From Agrypnia vestita (Eukaryota > Arthropoda > Insecta > Trichoptera > Phryganeidae), in NCBI GenBank assembly GCA_016648135.1, contig JADDOH010002244.1, positions 62,001-126,000 on the forward strand: 64,000 bases of DNA, given 5' to 3'. The notes beneath the pieces are model-generated. The model saw only the letters and a list, made by a program, of their open reading frames with translations, ran no database searches and was not told the origin of the DNA. The position numbers and the translations under genes are program-made. Below, one piece after another: positions 1-10,586 of the stretch; the stretch's first letter is position 1, and every line of letters starts with the position of its first letter.

Positions 1-1
1 C

Positions 2-436
2 TGGCAGAAGAGGAACGAAAGTAGATTGAATGCAGTGGAGATGAGGTCCCTTAGACGTATGTGTGGTAAATCCATGTATGATAGAGTAAAGAATGAAGAT
101 ATTAGGAATGAATGTAAAGCTGATCGTAGCATAATACAGAGAATAAAAATAGGGTCGCTCAGGTGGTTTGGGCATGTTGAGCGAATGAATGAGGAAAGAA
201 TGGTAAGAAAGATATATGATGCAAGTGTTGACGGCGCCAGAAAAAGAGGGCGACCACGGAAGACGTGGCATGACCAGATTAACCAGATACTGGAAGATGG
301 TCCTGTTAGAAGTCTGAACAACCGTCGAGCTTGCATGCGAAGATGTATGAATGTAGACGAAGCGAAAGTTGTATGTCAGGACAGAAGAGTACGGCGCTCT
401 ATCCTCTCTGCCTACCCCCTCGGGGAAACGGCGTGA
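2..436 (+). pseudogene. 3' end of RTE-clade LINE ORF2 (truncated by window edge)
   Basis: The frame is open from the first bases of the window to a TGA at 434-436. It encodes the C-terminal tail typical of insect RTE-type endonuclease/reverse-transcriptase proteins: a stretch reading LRWFGHVERMNEERMVRKIY, then a basic RKRGRPRKTWHDQI segment. These lie C-terminal to the RT domain and were a recognition feature, not a catalytic one. The catalytic domains would be upstream, outside the window. The frame has no internal stop, so this copy is relatively young or the tail is intact. A short (TAAG)n tract follows directly and fits the RTE habit of ending in short tandem repeats. A more decayed relative of the same tail lies at 48,085-48,385. 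It is not a host gene. Confidence 0.8.
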
Positions 437-439
437 TGG

Positions 440-465
440 TAAGTAAGTAAGTAAGTAAGTAATAT
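440..465 (+). repeat. (TAAG)n tail of the RTE element
   Basis: About five TAAG units directly follow the stop codon of the RTE fragment. RTE elements commonly terminate in short tandem repeats, so I read this as the 3' terminus of the LINE rather than an independent microsatellite. Confidence 0.7.
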
Positions 466-566
466 CGAAGGATTTCTATTGATCAATAATATTGCACTAA
501 CGTCACAGACCAGACCGAAACCAGAATCGTCTTCACATTTTGTACGAATACAGTTTTTATTATAAA

Positions 567-690
567 CTAGCCGTAAACCCGCGAAAAATCACGGGACATA
601 ATCAAAATTAATGACGAGTCTTGCGAGCAACCCGAGCCGCACGCTGATTTACGTGTCACACTCGGGCGACCGAACTTCATTAGCGACTTG
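567..690 (-). mobile_element. Helitron-like 3' end (family H)
   Basis: Read on the minus strand, the segment ends in a small hairpin (CCCGTGA / TCGCGGG type), then about ten bases, then CTAG followed by T. This matches the Helitron 3' rule of a terminal hairpin followed by CTRR. Related copies end at 2,308 and 19,032. All three also share an internal stretch resembling cttgcgagtgacc and acgtgtcacac. No Rep/helicase coding sequence is seen, so it would be non-autonomous. The 5' end is not defined. Confidence 0.5.
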
Positions 691-1139
691 TAATTTCATT
701 TCATTTTCAGTTGTAATTTTAGCCTTAATCCAGCGAGTTACGGACAGAAAGACGTACGACGCCTATTAAATTTAAAAGGTATGCATAAATGCGATTATTT
801 AATTAACTTTCCGTTGTACCATGTCTAACACAATAATTTCAGAAACACAAACATTATATAAAATTTACGAAACATCAAAATTCATTAAACTTGCGTTATT
901 TTGAATTATTATGATCTTCTTGAAATAATCCATAAAAAAATGTTTTCTTCCTACAAATTGATTTAAAAAAGTAATTTGCATCGTAAAATCTTATCACGCA
1001 AAACGTTTTCTCTTTCTGTTTCGCAACAAAGTTTTAAAAATTTCACGTGATTGTAAACTATGAACATCGGCCATTAAGGTCGGGCCGAGAGAAAACAATC
1101 ATTATGTAACCGTTTTGTTTCATTATGTGACTGTGTACT

Positions 1140-1430
1140 GAAGATTCGTCATCCGCGGCCCAGCTGGGAGGCTTGCCCGGCCACAACCGGTCCGCGTATC
1201 GCAATCTTTGTCGCCATCGCCGCAATCCTGCGACTCGTCAAATAATGTGTTCATCTTACAGTATGTTCGATCCTAAATCAAACGGCCTCCACCAGCCGCG
1301 CACCGCGACATTCACCGTACCGGCAAGACGGACGAGTGACCTTTGCCCTTCTGGAGATCTTGTGATATTCCGGCGAGTCAAATATAAACATCGATGGAAC
1401 CAAACAAGTTTCGAAAGGTCAATAAAACAA
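1140..1430. other. GC-rich unique block, no recognised product
   Basis: This roughly 290-bp patch is clearly GC-richer than its AT-rich surroundings. It holds an 86-codon + strand open frame (1,173-1,433), but the translation shows no family signature and no convincing splice context. It may be a conserved non-coding or regulatory segment, or an unrecognised exon. From 1,430 to 1,960 I see only AT-rich sequence. Confidence 0.25.
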
Positions 1431-1967
1431 TAATTTTAATTAAAGTGGTCGAATATTAATCTCACGTCGGTTCGAAACGCGGAATTTTGTTTATAAGATA
1501 ATGTACGAGTACACAGCGATTGTAAAAGAATCTTGTAATTTTTTGATTCCATTAAATTCGATCTGAAGAAGGGAAGAAAGTGGGTAATTTTTTTTTCTCT
1601 CTATACATTACTTTATAATGTTCAAATCAAAATGAAAAATAAGGTGAATGGAAAAAATAATAAGGCAACGAGATGAAATTTAAAAAAAACTGTGTATGTA
1701 TATTAAAGAAAGTTGATTAAGGAAGACTCTTGAAATGTCTTATAATTAATAAATTATAAGTACAAATTAATACAAAAAACTGCTTAAAAATATAACTATT
1801 AAAATATATTATAACATATATATGTACATGTATATTATGTAAACCATTGAAATGTTTAATAGCCAGATGAAATTTATCACACACGGTATAACCAAACCTA
1901 AGCTATTAACGCTATTACAATAATTTTAACCTAGCACCGATGGCTTGCTGTTAAGCCCTACGGCGTT

Positions 1968-2160
1968 TATCATCAGGGCTGATGTATCATATGATATATA
2001 TATATATATAAATATGTGTATCATATGATCAGCCCTAATGATAGACCCTGCAATGGGATCCGAAACGTCGGCCAGAGAAGTCACATATACACGGCAGAAT
2101 ATCCCAGAAAACTATACACAGAAGTTTCTGATCGGCCGTGAAAACCTAAGAACATTTTTA
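1968..2160 (+). repeat. Hammerhead-bearing repeat, family A copy 1
   Basis: This is a copy of the repeat also found at 21,785-21,935, 22,092-22,247, 24,655-24,715 and 63,757-63,890. It contains the shared block around gaccctgcaatgggatcc and the downstream cagaatatcccagaaaac block. Just 5' is an imperfect inverted copy of its beginning (1,970-1,995 against 2,020-2,045), separated by a (TA)n run. The family organisation resembles Penelope-like element termini, but no coding region is attached here. Confidence 0.6.
2032..2073 (+). ncRNA. Hammerhead-like motif, family A, core mutated
   Basis: The order CUAAUGA (2,035-2,041), stem II GACCC/GGGAUC, then GAAA (2,062-2,065), CG and UC is that of a type I hammerhead with minimal helix III. 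The invariant core CUGANGA is altered to CUAAUGA (G to A), so self-cleavage is not expected. Stem I can form from GCC and GGC on either side. Confidence 0.5.
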
Positions 2161-2215
2161 ATAATTTTGTTGTCTGTTGGTCCGTAAATTACTGGAATTA
2201 CAATTTTAGTTAATC

Positions 2216-2308
2216 AAAGTGTGACACGTAACCTTCCTGTGGGCCAGGTCACTCGCAAGGGTAGTTGTTAATTATTACATCCGTGATTTTTCATGGGTGT
2301 ACGGCTAG
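2216..2308 (+). mobile_element. Helitron-like 3' end (family H)
   Basis: The block ends with a hairpin CCGTGA-tttt-TCATGG, eight bases, then CTAG (2,305-2,308) followed by T. This is the Helitron 3' signature. Internally it shares gtgtgacacgtaacc and the ctcgcaagg motif with the copy at 567-690. From 2,310 to 3,240 I see only AT-rich sequence and no supportable gene. Confidence 0.5.
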
Positions 2309-3239
2309 TTTAGATATAATTAAAATAAAGCATTTATTCAGTATTTATAACTGATTAATAAGCCAGAGCGGATTTTTAAATTAATATTTTAATCAAATGC
2401 TTCTAAAACACACAAACGTGCTTTAAAATTGAATAATAGTTCATGTTAATTTATCAGTTGTTAATTGTCAAATTAACACTTTTTGCCAGATAATCGTATT
2501 AAAAACGTCGTCCAGTATTCATGTCATGTAATAAAATATAAAATTCTGAAATTCTGTTTTTTTCATATTTCTTAAAATAAAACAATCACATTTTAAAAAG
2601 GATATTCTTGCACTAAATTTAAAGAAAGATCTATCAAATACAATTTCATCGCAAAACATTAATAAAAAATGGAATACAATAATGGAAAATGGAAGAATAT
2701 TAGAAAAAAGAAAACACAAAATCGATATACTCATTTTGCATTTTTGATTGTTGCTGTGATATGTATTAAACACACGAAACAATCATTTATAATTGATTTG
2801 GGGACAACTTTCATGTTATCACATTTTTGTTCTTAATGCCGTTGTTCTTTATGTCCTCAAATTATGAATGTTCTGGAAAATATAAAATAAAGATAAACCA
2901 TTTCCGAAACTCGTCATAATAACCTGAAGTGTTAGTTGAATGTGATGAATATGTTAGTTAAATATATATATATAAAATGAATATATTAGTTAAATATCAT
3001 TTATAATTATGTACTGCACGTGCTTCCGCAATCTAAAGTCTGCGATTTGATTAATTTCATTCACTGTGATTCAACATTTTCAAACTAAAAGTAGCTTTTC
3101 AAAGCGATAAATAGTGTAAAGAGAAAACGTAATTATTTCGTCAACCTAGCTGTCATACATCTATCACCGCTCCGATAGCGCCGCACTGACAGCTGGGCTG
3201 ACCAGTACCTAACCAAAAAAGAATATGGCGAAATTCACA

Positions 3240-3728
3240 AGCAATTTTGAAACACATATGTACATGAAAGGGGGAGGGGAGAAATGTCACTTTTGTTACC
3301 CGCGGGGTCCTAAAGAATAAGTTTACAAATTTTGAGTCCGATAGGTCGAACGGTATAGATTTGCATCGAAAATATATCACGGGGAGGGAAAGGGGTAGAA
3401 GAGGAGGGGGAAAGTGTAGTTTGTTTTATCCGCCGAGTTCTAACGAATAAGTTTTCAAATATTCATTCCGATCGGTCAAACGGTACAGATTTGCATCGAA
3501 AATATGTCAGGGGGAAGGAAAAGGGTAAGAAAATAAGGGGAAATGCCGCATATGTTACCAGCCGAGTCCTAATGAATAAGTTTCCAAATTTTGAGTCCGA
3601 TCGGTCAAACGGTACCCGCCGGGTCCTAAAGCATAAGTATGCAAAATTTGAATCGAATCGGACAAATGGTGTGGATTTGTATAGAGAACAGACAGACAGA
3701 CAGACATTGAGTTTTATAGTTGTAGATT
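3240..3728 (-). repeat. 130-bp-unit minisatellite fragment with Helitron-like 5' end
   Basis: About four degenerate units of the repeat seen in full at 37,690-38,710 lie here in inverted orientation. Each has a GGGTCCTAA..GAATAAG block, a TTTGAGTCCGATCGG block and a polypurine stretch such as gggggaggg. The right edge, read on the minus strand, is TCTACAACTATAAAACTC followed by repeated CTGT. It matches the start of the 37.6-kb element and is preceded by A, as for a Helitron inserted into AT. No 3' terminus is recognisable. Confidence 0.6.
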
Positions 3729-3866
3729 AACCTATATGTGTGAATTTAGTTCAGGAAAATGGTTAAAGCTACTGCTGTACAATCGTTTTTTTAATGTTCA
3801 TCCAAAAGCATCCGCATTCTTATTATGTTATTGGAAAAAGGCGTATAAAATATAATCATTCAAATA

Positions 3867-5151
3867 TTAGGTCCGTACATATGAAATTGGGGTTTTGCCG
3901 TACTGGCAAATTTGATCTCAAATATCTTCTCTTTGGTTACGAATTCCAAATCCAAATTTATACAGCTATTTACTCATGTATTTAAGTTTTGGAAATTATA
4001 ATTAATTTGTTTTTTCCTCAATTGTTTTTTTCTTTGCGTCACTCAGTTTACAAAATGAAAAACTTGAAATATCGCGTTATTTACGAGTACGAGTTCCACC
4101 GTGGCACCAGTGCTGCAGAAACGGCTCGAAGGATTAATGATGTGTATGGCGACGGTGCGCAAAAGAAAACACAGTGCGTTTTTGGTTCCAACGTTTTCGT
4201 TCTGGAAATTTCGACCTGCAGAACAAGCCCCGTGGACGGCCGGAGATCAAAGTTGATAATGAAGAATTGAAGGCTATTGTGGAAGCGGATCCATCGCAAA
4301 CCACATCCGAGTTAGCTGCAGGCTGCGGTGTTAGTGATAAAACTGTTTTAATCCACTTGAAGCAAATTGGTAGGGTGAAAAAGCTTGAAAGGTGGGTACC
4401 TCACGAATTGAGTGAAGCAAATCAACAAACGCGCGTTGACTGCTGCGTTGCATTACTCAACCGACACGATAATGGAGGGATTTTAAATCGAATCATTACC
4501 TGTGATGAAAAGTGGATCCTGTACGATAATCGGAAGCGCTCATCGCAATGGCTGAACCCTGCCGAACCAGCCAAACCATGCCCCAAGCGAAAATTGACTC
4601 CAAAAAAGTTACTTGTGAGCGTTTGGTGGACTAGTGCTGGTGTCGTTCACTACAGCTTTCTTAAATCTGGCCAGACGATTACGGCAGATGTCTATTGTCA
4701 ACAACTGCAAACCATGATGGAAAAGCTAGCTGCTAAATAACCGAGGCTGGTTAATCGCTCTAGGCCACTGCTGCTTCATGATAACGCTAGACCACACACT
4801 GCACAACAGACGGCTACCAAATTAGAGGAGCTTCAATTGGAATGTCTAAGACATCCACCGTACTCTCCGGACCTTGCCCCAACATATTACCATTTTTTTC
4901 GAAATTTGGATAACTTCTTGCAAAGGAAAAAATTCAACTCCGATGGGGCAGTCCAAACCGCCTTCAAAGATTTTATTGATTCCCGTCCGAATGGTTTTTT
5001 TAGTAAAGGGATCGATGAACTACCTATGAGATGGCAAAAGTGCATAGATAGCAATGGTACATACTTTGATTAAATAAATATATTATAATAAAAAAAAATC
5101 GGCTTTATGTTCCTCCCATACTTAACATCAATTTCATATGTAAGGACCTAA
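3867..5151 (+). mobile_element. Mariner transposon, cecropia-like, nearly full length
   Basis: This is a 1,285-bp element bounded by terminal inverted repeats beginning TTAGGTCC on both ends. About 23 bases match between the left end and the reverse complement of the right end, with one mismatch. TA dinucleotides at 3,865-3,866 and 5,152-5,153 are the expected target-site duplication. The single gene inside is a mariner transposase on the + strand. Size, inverted repeats and target site all match the Tc1/mariner superfamily. The encoded protein resembles the cecropia mariner subfamily common in moths; this subfamily call rests on recognition only. The transposase is broken (see its entry), but the ends look intact and could be mobilised in trans if a compatible source existed. 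Confidence 0.93.
4055..5073 (+). pseudogene. Mariner transposase, inactivated
   Basis: The frame starts at ATG 4,055 (MKNLKYRVIYEYEF...), as usual for mariner. It shifts near 4,155-4,165 into a second frame that runs to a stop at 5,071-5,073, giving roughly 340 residues, the normal length. The N-terminal helix-turn-helix region is followed by WVPHELSE and by ITCDEKW, which carries catalytic D1. There is then an in-frame TAA at 4,738-4,740, the LLHDNARPH motif (D2) and YSPDLAP. The third catalytic Asp, 35 residues after D2, is replaced by Tyr (TAT at 4,885-4,887). One frameshift, one premature stop and a lost catalytic residue each suffice to inactivate it. The protein would normally bind the inverted repeats and cut and paste DNA at TA. 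Confidence 0.93.
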
Positions 5152-5153
5152 TA

Positions 5154-7326
5154 CAATGTAATAGAATTTCCCACTAAGTATATTGTGGTATGCCGACTCC
5201 AAAAAATAAATGACATATATAAAACTGCAGAGAAATCTTTATTTTTGCAGAGTTCTGAAAGAAGTGTTATTTGTTTATTTTACTTAAGTTTAAAAACTGT
5301 TCCCGCAAAGTAAAATAATATGTTTATATACAATAATCAGTTAATCATTGTAAAATAACCATTTACATAACTGTAATTACAGAGGCTGAGAAAATTGAAT
5401 TCAGAAAACATTATAATATATGTACATACATTAAAAATGTACTAAAATTAATGACAGAAATTTCGAATCCAATGAATTTATAAATAAAATGACGACATGA
5501 TGATGCATCACACCTGTATTTATCAAAAGTATTAGTAACCCATTATAACAGTGTATAAAAAATTTATATATTTTATTGATATTTTCCGTGAATTAAAAAA
5601 TCGAATGAGCGACCTTTGGAGCCAAGAGCTGTCTGCCCAATGCATACGCGAGTATCATCCCTTGTGTTACCGAAAGAAATCAATATATTATATATTAATT
5701 AGATCATCGCCCTGAATCTATACCTACTTATTTATAATTCTATAATTTTCAGAGCGTGCATTCTTGGTGGTTTTTGTGTAGGTACTAAATGAAGATTTGT
5801 AGGACAACTTAATATTCAAATAAATTTTATATTTACTGATTTGTAAATGATGTCAACTTGTTTAAAATAAAATTTAAATTTCGTCTAACTCGTAGAGACT
5901 ACATAAATAACGGCCTTAAATGTTAATAATTTTAAAGACTTTTTTACGTACATCTTCTCAGAATAATTATTACTAGGAATCTGACATTTGTAAGACTTTT
6001 TTAGATACCAAATATATTATTCTTCCATAAGTTCAAGGATATTTACCAATCACTCGTAAATCCGAAAAAAATATTGAATATATCACGCTTATTTGGTATT
6101 TAAATGATATAGAGCAAGATGATGAAATATATTTATTCAAACAAGGATGACATTCAAATACCTATAATTATGCGAGCCAGTTGATATATATTATATTTTT
6201 AAAATTATATCTTCAAGATGTACGAGTTACCTTCATAAAATGATTGAATAATGAGCTTTCGTTTATAAGTCATCTATTAATGTTAACTTATAATAATTCA
6301 TTTTCGACTTGCATTGGCAAACCTTTCCCTTGGCAGGATTCAAGGCAAGATGAATTCTTGCCTAGAAGCCTGCCAAGGGAGACATATTTTTAACAATGTC
6401 TTTACAAGACGAAAGGTCTCTCACGGATCATCATATTATCATGTTTTATCTATCTAATAAAATATGGTAATATTTACCTCAACCTTGATTATAAAATATC
6501 ATTGGGAAAAATCCGATCTAAAATTCCGATTTTTAACATCACGAGAGTGAAAAATGCTAATTTTTTAGATAACTTGGATATAAGGAATTCTCTTAAAAAA
6601 ACAGATGCACTTCCATTTGATCTATAAAAGTGTTAATTTTAATGTAAATACCGCTACAACGAGTTTTGACATTTTAAACCTGGTTTTATGTCGAAAGACT
6701 ATTCTGGCACATCTTGATTTCCAAGGTAATCTTGAAGAATAAAAAACATTAATAAGCGTGCTTTATATAAAAGGTTTTGAATAAAACAAATAATATTTCT
6801 ATAACCCAACGTTGATCATTAACCATTCGGACTTTCAACTATTTTCAGTGTGCATATTATAAGATATATCGTACAGGCGTAATTTACATCTTTGTTTACA
6901 AAAATTAGCTGTAATCTGTCAAAATGACGGAACATTGGTTCGCGTCTTTGCTAAGTAAGCCCAAGTATATATTTATACCATATTTTTGGCGGTCCACGGA
7001 AAGGCAGAGGTAGCAACATGTGTAGAGCGGCTGGTTCGAGTTTGCTGGCCCGGGGTTTTAGCCCCATCTCCGGCCGTTTGATTTGTTTTTTAGTCGTGAT
7101 TTCGAATGAAATTACGGATGTTACATAAAGTCACGGACAGACAGACAAACTGACGGACAGACAAAGAAATTATCACATTTGATAACAATAGTTTAGTAAT
7201 ATTGTTTTTTTTTCAAAGTTTACAAGATTTCCGGGATTTCGAGATTCCAGGTTTACCGGATATCTTACCCCTTCGATTCATCGATTTATATTATGGATTG
7301 CGCTGTAAATCAATTTTTTTTTACAG
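5154..7326 (+). other. Presumed lectin intron or upstream region, mostly AT-rich
   Basis: No exon was recognised here. The segment holds a strong hairpin (6,324-6,382). It also has a GC-richer patch near 7,000-7,190 with a tRNA B-box-like ggttcgag, and a cagacagacaaac run that recurs near 32,724, 59,450 and 63,357. The end, 7,300-7,326, is a T-rich polypyrimidine tract ending in TACAG, the acceptor of the first visible lectin exon. Confidence 0.6.
6324..6382. ncRNA. Near-perfect hairpin, candidate pre-miRNA or small fold-back
   Basis: The arms TCCCTTGGCAGG and CCTGCCAAGGGA (12 bp) continue inward as TTC/GAA, a single mismatch, and AGGCAAG/CTTGCCT around a 7-base loop. This gives about 22 paired positions with two single-base mismatches. 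A 59-nt size with a small loop is compatible with an insect pre-miRNA. I do not recognise a known mature sequence, and a short inverted repeat of transposon origin is equally possible. Confidence 0.4.
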
Positions 7327-7506
7327 GACCAAAGGAATTTCTGTTCGGCAAGAACTATTATTTCATCAGCAGCCATGTTCCAGGCTTAAATACAACCGAT
7401 CTTAATTGGTTGGACGGAAGGAACGTCTGCAGAGAATATTGTATGGACCTGGTCTCTATGGAAACTGTCGAGGAGAATACTCTCATCACCAAACTCATCA
7501 AAGATA
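7327..7506 (+). CDS. C-type lectin, exon n-2 (start of carbohydrate-recognition domain)
   Basis: This is an internal exon of a secreted-type C-type lectin. The acceptor is a long T tract ending in ACAG, and the donor is GTAAGA (7,507). The intron phase is 1 at both sides. The translation reads PKEFLFGKNYYFISSH then WLDGRNVCREYCMDLVSMET. The aromatic opening strand, the WLDGR helix and the first conserved Cys are typical of the N-terminal half of a C-type lectin domain. Reading past the donor gives a false 137-residue frame that I discount. Signal-peptide and 5' exons are not visible in the window, so the N terminus is missing. C-type lectins bind carbohydrates extracellularly, often in immunity or development; the specific role of this one cannot be read from sequence. 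Confidence 0.88.
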
Positions 7507-8891
7507 GTAAGAATGCCTTATTTTTCCTCAATCTTAACCATCTCCAGTTGGGATGGTATCTCTGCGAAGGTTCATTTTTAATCTCACGCTTACTTTTAAA
7601 TATTATCATATCCATCATTTCCGTTTTACTGCGTGGTACTCATTCCACTGACCACTACTCATATTTTCTTCTTTACTTCTTTCTTCGTTTTTTCTTCAAG
7701 TATTAATTATTTTCTATCAAAAGTCGTTATTCTCTGAAAATATCTATTTTATCTAGAATCATATCTGTAAATATTAAAGAAAATAAAAACAAGTTAATTT
7801 TAATCAATTGTCTAATTGGATAATTTTCAATATTTTTTCCGCTATAGAACAGAACAATACACTGTGTTGTATCTTCAACCACTTCAGCATCTGACGTTTA
7901 GATCAAATAAAGTATTGATAGTTAAAGTTTAAATAAACATTTTTCGATTTCTTTGCACGAGTTTGGTTCATCTCCTATGAAGAGATTTTTTTTTAAATGG
8001 CGTTGTACAGTTAAAAGTAATAAAATAAACCTATTTCCAATTTCGGGCACATAATGAAACATAACTAATATAACTATTTAATTTGATTCAAATCAAAAGT
8101 TGTTCAAAAATGTAATAAAGTGCTACTAAAATATAAACTTCATCTCATCTAAGTTCATCTCCTAAATAGCAATTTTGACCAAAACATGTTGATATCATTA
8201 TGTCACTGCACAGGAAAATCAAAGTTATTGTCCTATGATGATGAAATGACAATTTTGTTTACATTTTGCATCCTCATTCAGGTATTATGGGAGATATTAG
8301 CGCGAACTTTCTTGGTAGATTGCTATACTGGGGGTATAAAAACAAAGGCAGCAATATCCAAAAAAATAAAACACGTACCTATTGTATTCGAGATTTTATA
8401 GGAAAAACAGCTCTATCCAAAATCATGTTTCCAAATCACTATTAAAACCAAAGACAGCAAACGACAAACATCATAGCAAAGACAGCAATATCCAACAATG
8501 TAAATAGCAAAAGCAGCAATACCTAATACACGATAGCAAAACAAAGCCATATCCACATTTAAAAGTTAAATATTTATTTACACACCTATACAATAAAGGA
8601 AAAATTGGAGTGGCAATTGTTTTTAAAAACATATTTCCAATACGATGTAGATTTCATAGTTCCCAGAGAAATTTCCTTGAGTAGTAACAGGTTTTTCGTA
8701 TTTATTTCAGAAATACCTTCGTTAAATATTGCTACCTTTGCTTTTATAGCCCTCAAGTACCAGCGAATATATCTTATTTCACTCAGCTGCTTATTTTTCA
8801 TGTGTCTTTTACTAGGCACTTTCAACTACTATAGCATAAAATGTTGTCTCCCTCAGTATTTACTGCTAATTTAAATCTGGTTTATATTTAG
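7507..8891 (+). other. Lectin intron (phase 1)
   Basis: The intron begins GTAAGA and ends TTTAG. It is AT-rich and contains a cluster of degenerate short repeats at 8,340-8,560, where caaagacagcaatatcc-like words recur about every 30 bp. Two open frames on opposite strands near 8,590-8,870 show no family signature and are treated as chance. Confidence 0.75.
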
Positions 8892-9025
8892 ATAACATTC
8901 CATACATCTGGACCAGTGGAAGATTGTGCGACTTTCCTGGATGTGACTCTGGTGAACTGTACCCAAAAAATATTAATGGTTGGTTCTGGTCAGCAACGAG
9001 AGCGAAGATTGCCCCAACAAACAGG
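8892..9025 (+). CDS. C-type lectin, exon n-1 (middle of carbohydrate-recognition domain)
   Basis: The acceptor is TTTAG at 8,887-8,891 and the donor is GTGAGA at 9,026. It is entered in phase 1 and left in phase 0, matching its neighbours on both sides. The translation reads NNIPYIWTSGRLCDFPGCDS, then ELYPKNINGWFWSATRAK. The IWTSGR and GWFWSAT strands and the extra Cys pair are characteristic of the insect long-form C-type lectin domain that I associate with the Drosophila 27-kDa C-type lectin group (from memory, unverified). The exon is too short and lacks an ATG, so it is invisible to ORF scanning. It is recognised by homology and consistent phase. Confidence 0.87.
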
Positions 9026-9825
9026 GTGAGATATGTCAAGTAAAAAATTAACCACGCGAGAATTATAAGTCCTGAATTCGTGTTTCGACATTTTAGTTAT
9101 CATGTGTAATGTATGTTTTGTATATAAGAGCAGTAAATAAAACATGAGATGATAATGATTTTATCACAGCTCAATGGTGTCCCATAACAAAATTCAATGC
9201 AAAATACATTAATACCCATTTATTTTATTTTAGAATATTTCACAAAGCTGAAAAGTAAATAATAATTAAATATAACGCTTTTTTAGTACAAGGAACATAA
9301 AAAACTATAATTTAATCTGTTAAAATTAAAATCAATCATTTTAGCACAATGACAGTGTATATTGACAAGGTAAAAAATGACTTTCTGACATTCGACAATT
9401 TTCAACCAATTTTTTTCTTTAATGTTTTAAAGATAATCTTTTACATGGATTATTATCTCACAAAATTTCCACCGCTTTTACATTAAATTTAGAGAAGAGT
9501 TAAAAGTTTTATTTACATTATTTTTAGTTTTGTAGTCTTTCTGCGCGCTGTTGTCGGATACTGCGCGGTTTAGCCTTGCGTGCAGTTGTCTGTACGTGAT
9601 GCCCAGCTTCATGTTACTCAAATATGATAAAATGGTTGTCACTTAAAATAAATAAACAGAAGAACCATAACTTCTCCCTTTATTTAATTTTAAAAAGACA
9701 TAACAGATTTCTAAAAATAAACACAGTTAGATTTAATTAAATGACACATTAGTAAGTAATTTTTTAAAATCTTAAGCTAATGTAAGTTATAGAGATTATA
9801 TTCGTAGTTTGTAATAATTAATTCA

Positions 9826-10330
9826 ATTTCAATTCAATTCAATTCAATTCAATTTATTTCACGATAATATGTACATGACAAACAAAATGTTTAAGGCATA
9901 CATATTAGGAAGTATATATCAAAAATGAAAATATTTAATAAATTAAAAATAACAAAATCTGGTCAAAGGTGTAGGAGAATCCCGCTTCGGAAAACCCCCT
10001 CAGACACATGGAATATATCAATACCCAAAGCAATTTTGTTCAGCATAGCTGTGGCTCTTCCAACAGGCATAACCATCGGCAGGTTGGTCCTGTATATTGG
10101 AATGTGAAACAATCTATGCTGACGATGTCTAGTGTAATTATCAGGAACATACAAACCAATGCTCTGCATAATTTCAGGATTATCGATCATACCGCGCAAC
10201 AATCGATAAAAATGTGTAATCAAATACACATTCCTTCTAGTCTCTAAACTATTGTAGCCAAGCATACCCTGGAGAAACTCGGTTGGGTCAAATAATCAAT
10301 ACGTGTAAAGGGACCTCTTCCATTTAAGAA
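9826..10330 (-). mobile_element. 5'-truncated CR1/Jockey-superfamily LINE, ORF2 C terminus
   Basis: The minus-strand frame 9,963-10,265 (100 residues) reads LGYNSLETRRNVYLITHFYRLLRG, then LYVPDNYTRHR and LFHIPIYRTN. This is the region C-terminal to the RT domain in CR1/Jockey-group LINEs. On the minus strand it is followed by AT-rich sequence and a pure ATTGA tandem run (9,826-9,862), the kind of short repeat that ends CR1-type elements. The RT core is missing, so it is a dead-on-arrival copy inserted antisense in the lectin intron. It is not a lectin exon. Confidence 0.75.
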
Positions 10331-10369
10331 AGACGATCGAATTGTTATGTTTAAGCCAGGCGTATGGGG

Positions 10370-10429
10370 CACATTGTTTCGTTGCGTTGGTCTTTATACC
10401 CGCAAACACCAACACAACGAAACAATGTG
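10370..10429. ncRNA. Intronic 60-nt hairpin
   Basis: The arms 10,370-10,391 (CACATTGTTTCGTTGCG...) and 10,408-10,429 pair over 22 positions with one mismatch, around a 16-base loop. It lies in the last lectin intron, about 160 bp before the acceptor. Size and pairing fit a pre-miRNA-like stem, but I recognise no mature miRNA. A tiny inverted-repeat insertion is an alternative. Confidence 0.35.
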
Positions 10430-10586
10430 TGTCGAACGTACAGCTTACACAAACTTATTTGATTGTCTTTCTTAAATAGAAAGAGGTCTACATGCAGTCG
10501 GTGAAACAAACACTTAAAAAAATTGATCATTTCTTCTACTGAAATATAGGAAGATAATATGTTTTCAACGTAACAATATTTTTCAG

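Larger units (their letters stand above)
9026..10586 (+). other. Lectin intron (phase 0) with LINE insertion and hairpin
   Basis: The intron begins GTGAGA and ends TTTTTCAG. It contains a 5'-truncated antisense non-LTR retrotransposon (about 9,826-10,330) and a strong 60-nt hairpin (10,370-10,429), both listed separately. The remainder is AT-rich with no supportable gene. Confidence 0.75.

Noticed and set aside
7018..7070. tRNA or SINE from a ggttcgag box-B-like motif
   Set aside because: Only one promoter-like box is visible and no body shared with the other SINE copies.
7293..7706. 137-codon + frame as a complete gene
   Set aside because: Only the part from 7,327 to 7,506 is lectin; the rest reads through a clear GTAAGA donor into intron and the start is inside the polypyrimidine tract.
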